NCBI GenBank assembly: GCA_035628335.1
Contig: DASPKA010000053.1
Span: 1 to 20,946, forward strand
Length of the DNA: 20,946 nucleotides
Direction: 5' to 3'
From: DASPKA01 sp035628335
GTDB taxonomy: Bacteria; Patescibacteriota; Doudnabacteria; UBA920
Each line of letters starts with the position of its first letter. Position 1 is the stretch's first letter. The position numbers and the translations under genes are program-made. The notes under the pieces are model-generated. The model searched no databases. It was given only the letters and a program-made list of their open reading frames with translations, and was not told where the DNA came from. Below, piece after piece: positions 1-5,500 of the stretch.

Positions 1-319
1 GGCGGGTGAAGTATTCCACACATACTCCCTGTGTTTTGAAGATCCATTTGAGTGTTATGGTTGCACGTCCTAAACACCTGTCGCACACGAAAGCAACCAT
101 AGCCGCTCTTTCCTCGCTGAACCTAACTCTTCGTTTATGCGGATAAAAAGGAGTTGGAGGGGATAGCTCAAAACATGTACCCGCTGATACGCCTGGAACC
201 AAAATGAGCTTTGTTGGGTAATGGAATTGGCAGAACGCACAGTTTATCCTGTATTCTTCTGTATCCCATTCGAGAATTTTTGGAATGCTGAGCATAGGTA
301 CTTGTAATGGATAAAACAT
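1..319 (-). CDS. Partial Cys4 (zinc-ribbon-like) hypothetical protein
   Basis: An open frame runs on the minus strand from an ATG at 319 to the window edge without a stop (106 codons seen, C-terminus missing). The start is supported by AGAGG five bases upstream. Two Cys-x2-Cys pairs are visible, C27/C30 (NCAFC) and C79/C82 (VCDRC), as expected for a zinc ribbon or split zinc knuckle. The residues between them are rich in Pro and aromatics, and no catalytic motif is recognised. Downstream on the same strand as the 74-aa gene, it is separated from it by a terminator hairpin, so it probably has its own promoter; a TATACT box lies in the leader, but I see no convincing -35. The function is unknown; zinc binding is inferred only from Cys spacing. 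Confidence 0.7.
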   Translation of the reverse strand, partial: MFYPLQVPMLSIPKILEWDTEEYRINCAFCQFHYPTKLILVPGVSAGTCFELSPPTPFYPHKRRVRFSEERAAMVAFVCDRCLGRATITLKWIFKTQGVCVEYFTR

Positions 320-376
320 GTAAACCTCTCTTAAGTTGTGGTGACTTTACAAGTATACACTACCACAAATAGAAAA

Positions 377-408
377 GAGGCCAAGTCTATGCTTTCAGAC
401 CTAGCCTC
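377..408 (-). terminator. Rho-independent terminator of the 74-aa gene
   Basis: GAGGC (377-381) pairs with GCCTC (404-408) and GTCT pairs with AGAC inside it, with an 8-base loop. On the minus strand the stem is followed by TTTTCTATTT. It sits 10 bases past the stop of the 419-643 gene. Confidence 0.75.
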
Positions 409-418
409 GATTTTTCGC

Positions 419-643
419 TTACTTTGTAAAAAAACTGTTTTGCGAACCCCTAGCAACGGAGCACGCTTGAGAAAGTTGAATTCTTGGGTGATGTCCACCT
501 TCAGGAAAGTAGACTCTCCAGACCTGGTATATTCGCCCACTAACTTCTACGTACTCATCTTCTTGGGGAATGCGTGGAAGAATCCTCGTCCCCATTTTTT
601 CACCATAGTTGCTGTAGATGTCAACTTTGTGACTTTGTTCCAT
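419..643 (-). CDS. 74-aa hypothetical protein
   Basis: The ATG at 643 is preceded by AAAGGAGA with good spacing, which selects this frame over the overlapping 69-aa and 119-aa frames. The protein is soluble, with a central stretch (about residues 22-55: PRIPQEDEYVEVSGRIYQ, then VWRVYFPEGG) that resembles a small beta-barrel of the form 'P..GD.V...G..Y.V..V', common in short accessory proteins. No catalytic or metal motif is seen. A promoter (683-711) lies upstream and a terminator (377-408) follows, so it is probably a monocistronic unit. The last 12 residues are low in hydrophobics and may be a disordered tail. Function unknown. Confidence 0.75.
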   Translation of the reverse strand: MEQSHKVDIYSNYGEKMGTRILPRIPQEDEYVEVSGRIYQVWRVYFPEGGHHPRIQLSQACSVARGSQNSFFTK

Positions 644-682
644 TTTTGTCTCCTTTCATTTTTTGCACCTAGCGTATTCCTG

Positions 683-711
683 AATCTACCATATTAAGAC
701 AACCCCATCAA
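683..711 (-). promoter_or_regulatory. Sigma70-type promoter for the 74-aa gene
   Basis: Read on the minus strand: -35 TTGATG (711-706), 17-base spacer, -10 TAGATT (688-683). It is 40 bases upstream of the ATG at 643. Confidence 0.5.
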
Positions 712-760
712 GAACATGTAAACCCTGCAGAGAATAGTGCTTTTTGCATCTGTATCCTCT

Positions 761-794
761 GTTCTCAATCCTAACGGCCGTCAGAATTAGGAAC
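761..794. repeat. 34-bp palindromic repeat, copy R1
   Basis: An imperfect palindrome with centre ACGGCCGT; left arm GTTCTCAATCCT, right arm AGAATTAGGAAC. Thirteen of 17 positions pair between the arms. It matches R3 at 31/34 and R2 at 27/34 positions. It ends 6 bases past the stop codon of the PaaX/Cas2-like gene. Confidence 0.85.
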
Positions 795-800
795 AAAGCG

Positions 801-1346
801 TTAAAGGTTGAAGATTTTTTTAATGTCGGAATCGTTATCTATTTTGTCTACACGTAAGAAGCGAATGTAATTGATAAGCTTAGAAGCTTTTAAGTATTCA
901 ACGGACGCCGGACTAATCATATAAGGAGAAATGTAGACGCTTGCTTGCAGGGCTTTAAAGCCAAGCTTTTTTAAAAGAGACCTCAGTTGTGCACGTACTT
1001 CGCGCGCCCCTTCCGGGACGTCAAAAATAACCAACTGCCATTTCTGTGCTATGCGTACCGTTGCTTCCGAAGTTGTTTTGGCAAAGAGTGCTTGTATTTT
1101 ACCTTTTTTCGTAAGTGTAATAAGTTTTTTTGCATCTCTATACTCTTCCTTAATCCACCCTTGTTTAATCAGTCGATTAATCTGAGCATTAAATCTACGA
1201 TTTGCATAATACTCAGTTAGTTCTGAGTATATAACTGACTCCAAAGAACGATACGTCACAAAAGGCTCTACAGCCTTTTTAGCAGCCAGTAAGCTCAGTA
1301 TAATACGACTAGTTTTAGTCAGCTTTTTGTGATCACGTTTATACAT
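801..1346 (-). CDS. PaaX-like / Cas2-like winged-helix protein
   Basis: A 181-aa protein counted from the ATG at 1346; the frame extends to a TTG at 1394 that lies inside repeat R2, adding 16 residues (start uncertain, since neither has a strong SD). Residues about 12-90 look like a basic winged-helix DNA-binding domain (SLESVIYSEL, FNAQINRLIKQGWI, then a KKLITLTKKGK wing). Residues 102-175 form a ferredoxin-like domain of the PaaX C-terminal/Cas2 type: KWQLVIFDVPEGAR, then LRSLLKKLGFKALQASVYISPY, with Asp109 where Cas2 has its strand-1 Asp. No cas1, other cas gene or spacer array is present. In CPR genomes such proteins are often labelled PaaX regulator or Cas2. It fills almost exactly the space between repeats R1 and R2, so it may bind or mobilise them; that part is inference. 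Confidence 0.8.
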   Translation of the reverse strand: MYKRDHKKLTKTSRIILSLLAAKKAVEPFVTYRSLESVIYSELTEYYANRRFNAQINRLIKQGWIKEEYRDAKKLITLTKKGKIQALFAKTTSEATVRIAQKWQLVIFDVPEGAREVRAQLRSLLKKLGFKALQASVYISPYMISPASVEYLKASKLINYIRFLRVDKIDNDSDIKKIFNL

Positions 1347-1386
1347 GCTACCAATACTACCATATCCCCAGTATTTCTTACAATCT

Positions 1387-1420
1387 GTTCCCAATATTGA
1401 CGGCCGTCATAATCAGGAGC
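1387..1420. repeat. 34-bp palindromic repeat, copy R2
   Basis: Core GACGGCCGTC at 1399-1408, a perfect 10-bp palindrome; outer arms GTTCCCAATATT and ATAATCAGGAGC. It lies at the 5' end of the PaaX/Cas2-like gene and overlaps that frame's TTG start. The bases right after it (CAAAAAGCTAAAGGT) resemble those after R1 (CAAAGCGTTAAAGGT), so the repeated unit extends past the palindrome. Confidence 0.85.
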
Positions 1421-1517
1421 AAAAAGCTAAAGGTAAATCGAGGTTAAACGTTTAAACTTGACCCTCAGCCTGTGCTTTTTGACCCAAGTCCTCCCGATCT
1501 GTTTTGTAAACTCTTTT

Positions 1518-1551
1518 GTTCTCAATCCTGACGGGCGTCAGAATTACGAAC
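1518..1551. repeat. 34-bp palindromic repeat, copy R3
   Basis: Core GACGGGCGTC with arms GTTCTCAATCCT and AGAATTACGAAC. It is 97 bases beyond R2. It differs from R1 at 3 positions, one of which breaks the central palindrome. A perfect terminator-like hairpin (1556-1587) follows directly. The 97-base spacer has no gene; it contains the palindrome TTAAACGTTTAA (1444-1455). Confidence 0.85.
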
Positions 1552-1555
1552 TGTT

Positions 1556-1587
1556 AAAATGCTATCATCAACTGGTGATAGCATTTT
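1556..1587. terminator. Bidirectional hairpin terminator
   Basis: A 12-bp perfect stem, AAAATGCTATCA with TGATAGCATTTT, loop of 8 bases, followed by TTCTTT on plus and preceded by an A-run giving U's on minus. It closes the repeat/PaaX segment at its right end. Confidence 0.75.
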
Positions 1588-1604
1588 TCTTTCCCTATAA
1601 AGAT

Positions 1605-1631
1605 TTGACCCTTAATTCCTGAAATTATAAC
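1605..1631 (+). promoter_or_regulatory. Probable promoter for the 26-aa leader ORF
   Basis: TTGACC (1605-1610) and TATAAC (1626-1631) with a short 15-base spacer, 28 bases before the ATG at 1659. Confidence 0.35.
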
Positions 1632-1658
1632 TTTGTAATAACCTGAAAGGAGAGTGTA

Positions 1659-1739
1659 ATGTTGAATCAACTAATGACTGTGAACAAGGGTTCTTTGCAT
1701 GGCTATCATGAGTATGTGGTATTCCTCGGGGAGGAATAG
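1659..1739 (+). CDS. 26-aa ORF with strong SD, ending in amber; leader peptide or 5' part of a broken gene
   Basis: AAGGAG sits 6 bases before the ATG at 1659, the best initiation site in this segment. The frame reads MLNQLMTVNKGSLHG, then YHEYVVFLGEE, and stops at TAG 1737-1739. The same frame continues open for a further 81 codons (next entry). The stop lies on the 3' side of a hairpin (1721-1737, ATTCCTC and GAGGAAT with a GGG loop) that contains the SD-like GGGGAGGA. Two readings fit: a leader whose translation opens the hairpin for the next ORF, or a single gene of about 107 residues interrupted by an amber mutation. Composition gives no way to choose. Confidence 0.5.
   Translation: MLNQLMTVNKGSLHGYHEYVVFLGEE
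1721..1737 (+). promoter_or_regulatory. Hairpin covering the SD of the downstream ORF
   Basis: ATTCCTC (1721-1727) pairs perfectly with GAGGAAT (1731-1737). The right arm carries the SD-like GAGGA used by the ATG at 1746, so the folded form would hide it. Ribosomes translating the 26-aa ORF would melt it. Confidence 0.4.
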
Positions 1740-1745
1740 CCCCGA

Positions 1746-1982
1746 ATGCGTACCTTACCTCAAAAGACAGAAGTCCCGTTTTTTATTGACTACGTTACTG
1801 AAGTGGTCCTGCCATCCAGTTTTCAACAAGGCGAGAAGGCATTTCATCTTACTTCAGATAAAACATACGAGGACATCGTGGTGATCCCGGCTGGAATATT
1901 TGCATATCAAAAGGCCCAACTGTGCAAAGTTGAGCCTTGTTGTTTTTTAGCCAGGCCAGCCGCGCGGGTATTTGCGCCGTGA
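1746..1982 (+). CDS. 78-aa hypothetical ORF, in frame with the 26-aa ORF
   Basis: Starts at ATG 1746 with GGGGAGGA ten bases upstream. Residues 1-57 look protein-like (PQKTEVPFFIDYVTEVVLPS, then KTYEDIVVIPAGIFAY). The last 20 residues (CKVEPCCFLARPAARVFAP) are compositionally odd and are encoded by a perfect-looking terminator hairpin plus its T-tract (1911-1948). The natural stop has therefore probably been lost near 1908 and the apparent end at 1982 is read-through. Together with the amber codon upstream this suggests a decaying gene. No family is recognised. Confidence 0.45.
   Translation: MRTLPQKTEVPFFIDYVTEVVLPSSFQQGEKAFHLTSDKTYEDIVVIPAGIFAYQKAQLCKVEPCCFLARPAARVFAP
1911..1948 (+). terminator. 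Rho-independent terminator inside an ORF 3' end
   Basis: AAGGCCCAACT (1911-1921) pairs with AGTTGAGCCTT (1928-1938) with one mismatch, loop GTGCAA, followed by GTTGTTTTTT. It overlaps codons 56-67 of the 78-aa ORF. Confidence 0.75.
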
Positions 1983-2087
1983 GCCTGTTCTTCGGTGACC
2001 GGAACGTACCATTCCGTCTCTGCTGAAAAATTCAAACAGCAGTGTTAGAATGTAACTTGGGTATCGCATCTTCATCTCCTTCCTGGG

Positions 2088-2415
2088 TCAGTCTATTTCA
2101 TCTGCGTATTCTGCTTGAAGCCGCAGATTGTAGACGTGTTGGCGTTGGCACTCAACGCTGCAGTAGATACGCGCCTTGTTAGGCGCATGTGCGGTATTGA
2201 CGCGCAGGACTTGACCGCCTAGCTCGGTCTTGTTTTCGCATTCGTTTTCGCATACGACAAAGTTTAAGGTGCCAATGCTGGCCCATCCAGGAGGGAGATT
2301 GTCGGCAATGCTGAATCTTTCTTTGGCCATCCGAAGCATCCAGTCAATAAGTGTCTGGTCTACGGTGACTAACTCAGGGGTTTGATTCGGGAGTAATTCT
2401 GCGGTCTATGTCCAT
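2088..2415 (-). pseudogene. Cys4 hypothetical protein, frame interrupted by a +1 shift at CCC-TGA
   Basis: The only good initiation site is ATG 2415 (AAGGAG six bases upstream, promoter 2458-2485). That frame gives MDIDRRITPESNP and stops at TGA 2376-2374. Skipping the T of CCC TGA G joins the frame that continues ELVTVDQTLIDW and then runs 83 residues to 2088, giving a 108-aa product. The C-terminal part carries two Cys-x3-Cys pairs (VVCENEC and IYCSVEC), suggesting a zinc site. The internal ATGs at 2339 and 2330 lack an SD. CCC-TGA is a sequence that can support +1 frameshifting, as do CUU-UGA in prfB and UCC-UGA in antizyme genes, so this may be recoding, a mutation or an assembly error. 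Function unknown. Confidence 0.6.
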
Positions 2416-2445
2416 ATTTTCTCCTTTTTATAGTTTTGTTGGTGC

Positions 2446-2459
2446 GTCTAGTTCTAGAC
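2446..2459. promoter_or_regulatory. Putative operator palindrome
   Basis: GTCTAG-TT-CTAGAC, a perfect 6+2+6 inverted repeat. It overlaps the end of the minus-strand -10 box and the expected start point, which is where a repressor would act. Confidence 0.4.
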
Positions 2460-2485
2460 TATATCATATAGCTATAAAAAGTCAA
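2458..2485 (-). promoter_or_regulatory. Sigma70-type promoter for the Cys4 gene
   Basis: On the minus strand: -35 TTGACT (2485-2480), 16-base spacer, -10 TATAGT (2463-2458). It diverges from the giant-protein promoter 20 bases away. Confidence 0.6.
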
Positions 2486-2503
2486 TGTTACATTAGGCCT
2501 GAC

Positions 2504-2532
2504 TTGCGAAGGTGGGCGCAATATGCTATAAT
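2504..2532 (+). promoter_or_regulatory. Strong extended -10 promoter of giant protein 1
   Basis: -35 TTGCGA (2504-2509), 17-base spacer, consensus -10 TATAAT (2527-2532) preceded by TGC (extended -10). The predicted leader of about 35 bases is A-rich and has no SD. Confidence 0.75.
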
Positions 2533-2574
2533 ATATTTAGTTACAAAAATAAAAAAACAACCCAATAATCCCAA

Positions 2575-5500
2575 ATGAAAAACAGACTCACACTTTTGAG
2601 GAAAGTTGCTTCCGTGATATTGCTATTTGCGTTCACGGGTTTTCCATTTACCTCACAGGCAGCTGTTCCAGCTACTTTAACATATGGTGCTGTACTTCAG
2701 ACTACCAGTGGGGTTGCTGTGACTGGTGCCCATAACTTAACTTTTCGCATATATAACAGCCTTACTGGCGGGAGTGCGGTTTGGACGGAGGTTCATACTG
2801 GGGTAAATGTTTCAAATGGGGTTATTTCTAGGAGTTTGGGGGATATTACTCCATTGTCTTCAGTGGATTTCTCATTTCCTCTATATATAAGTCTTGAAGT
2901 GGATACGGATGGGGAAATGTCACCTCGCCAGACTCTTAGTTCTGTTCCGTTTGCCTTCCGATCAAATTCAGCTTACGGGGTTCAAACCGGCACCACCACC
3001 CCAAGTACAGCACAAACCGGTGACTTGTATTTTGACACGACCCTGAACCAGCTGTTTTACCGCACTTCTGCGGCGTGGATTCCTGTTGGCTCTTCATCTG
3101 GACTTACTTCTTTTAACGGCCTTACTGCTGCTAATCAAACTTTTGTAAATGACACAAATATAACCATTGTTTCCTCAGGCTCTACCCATACTTTTGGCTT
3201 CACTGGCATTTTGCCAGTAACTCGTGGCGGTACGGGTTTGGGCACAGTAACAGCTGGTGGAATTTTGTATGGAAATGGTACGGGTACTTTGGCAACACTA
3301 AGCGCTCCTACATCTGGGCAAGTTATGATAGGTTCAGCACTTGGGTTACCTTCTTTTGTAACTGTGTCTGGGGATGCGACGTTGACGAGTTCCGGGGTAT
3401 TGTCTTTGCAAAGTGGTTCTGTGGATGCTACTAAGATTGTTGATGGATCAATAACTAACACAGATATTTCTTCAGGTGCGGCTATTGGATACAACAAGCT
3501 GAGTTTGTCGGGTAGTATTTTAAATACTGACATTGCAAACGCTGCGGGAGTGACATATGCCAAGCTTAATCTGGCCAATTCTATTCAAAATGCGGATATT
3601 GCTTCGAGTGCAGCAATTGCATACTCAAAGCTAAATTTGGCTACGAGTGTAACCAACAACGATATTGCTCCAGGTGCTGCGATAGCGTATTCCAAATTGA
3701 ACTTAGCGACGTCAGTGACGAATAGTGACATATCAAGTAGTGCAGGTATCACTTACGGAAAGCTCAACCTGGTCAACAGTTTACAAAATGCAGATGTTGC
3801 TAGTGGTGCAGCTATTGCATATAGCAAATTGAACTTAAGCAATTCAGTTACCAATGCTGATATTGCTTCTAGTGCTGCTATTGCGTACTCGAAGCTTGCA
3901 CTGAGTGGTAGTATTGCTAATAGTGATATATCAAATAGCGCAGCGATTGCGTATTCTAAACTCAACTTATCCGGCAGCTTGCTTGGCTCGGACCTGGCGC
4001 CAAACGCAGCCATAGCACTGTCTAAACTGGCCAGCGGAAGCGCTGGGCAAATAGTAGTCCTCAACGCAGCAGGTTCAGCAACCTATGTAAATGTGAGCGG
4101 TGATGTTGCGGTGTCAACAAGTGGCCTGACTACTATCCAGCCGGATGCAGTTATGCTTGGTACAGATACGACTGGAAATTTTGTCGCCAACATAGCTGCG
4201 GGTTCCGGGATTTCCGTGAGTGGAGGCGGTGAAAATGCAACGGTGACGGTGAGTTTAAATACAGCCGGTACTAATACCTGGTCCGGTACGCAAACCTTTG
4301 CTGCGCAGACCACCACAGGTACCGCAACTGCAACGGGTTTGAGTGCAAGTTATGCTGCAATAACCAACCAAACTACCAGCGGGACTGTGACCACAAATGG
4401 TATCAATGCTTCCAATGCGTACCTAGTGAACGCACAAGTAGTCGGGACCGCAACTCTGCCTCGCGGGACTACGTTTAATTCCATCAACTATTACTGGCCT
4501 AGTACTCAAGGTACGAATGGGCAAGCCCTGACGAACGATGGGACAGGCAACTTAGTGTGGGCTACGCTGTCTGGTGGCGGTACTTCTTCTGGCATTACCT
4601 CGTTAAATGGCATTTCTTCTACTGTCCAGACCTTTGCAAATGATACAAATGTAACTATTTCATCCAGTGGATCCACACATACGCTTGGCTTTACCGGCCA
4701 ACTTACAGTTAGTAGAGGCGGTACTGGTGTGAGTACCTTTACCAGTAATGGAGTAGTGTACGGTAACGGCAGTGGCTCGCTACTTGTTACAGCCGCGCCA
4801 ACCTCCGGTCAGGTGCTGCTGGGTTCCAGCGGCGGAGCGCCACAGTTTATTACCTTGCAAGGTGATGTAAGTGTGCTGGCAAGTGGAAGCACCACCATTG
4901 CCTCAGGTGCCATCACCTCAGCGAAAATTTTAGACAACACAATAACCAGCGCAGATATAGCTTCTGGCGCTGCGATTCCATATGCAAAGCTGTCGTTGAC
5001 TGGTTCTATAACTGACAGTGATATAGCATCTGGCGCTGGGATTGTTTACGCTAAACTAAACATTGCAAATTCCATACAAAATGCAGACATTAGTTCTTCA
5101 GCGGGCATTGCACTTTCTAAGTTTGCCGTCGGTGCTCCAGGTCAGTTGCTGGTTGTATCTGCAACTGGTACTGCTACCTATGCTTCACTAAGTGGTGACG
5201 CTAGTCTTTCCTCAACTGGTACTTTGACACTAGCAAATTCTGGCGTAACTGCTGGGTCATATGGCGGCATGAGCATAGTGCCAGTGATTACTGTAGATAG
5301 CAAAGGACGCGTGACTTCCGTAGGCACGGCGGCTATTCCAGCTGGCTCAAGCGGCGGTATTGCTTCTTTTAATGGCTTAACAGTGGCTACACAAACTTTT
5401 GTAATCGATGCGGCTACTTCAGATATAGGCATTGCTTCTTCTGGTTCTACTCATACGCTCCATGTACCAGATGCTTCCGCGTCAGCTCGTGGTGTTGTGA

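Noticed and set aside
331..697. Overlapping 69-aa and 119-aa frames near the 74-aa gene
   Set aside because: Neither has an SD, both run through the terminator at 377-408, and the 74-aa frame has a clear SD, promoter and terminator.
317..725. Repeated 11-mer ACATGTAAACC at 317 and 715
   Set aside because: Too short to mean much; the similarity does not extend into the flanks.
761..1551. CRISPR array next to a Cas2-like gene
   Set aside because: The repeats are only three, with unequal gaps of 592 and 97 bases, one of which contains the gene; they diverge from each other and there is no Cas1. This is not a CRISPR array.
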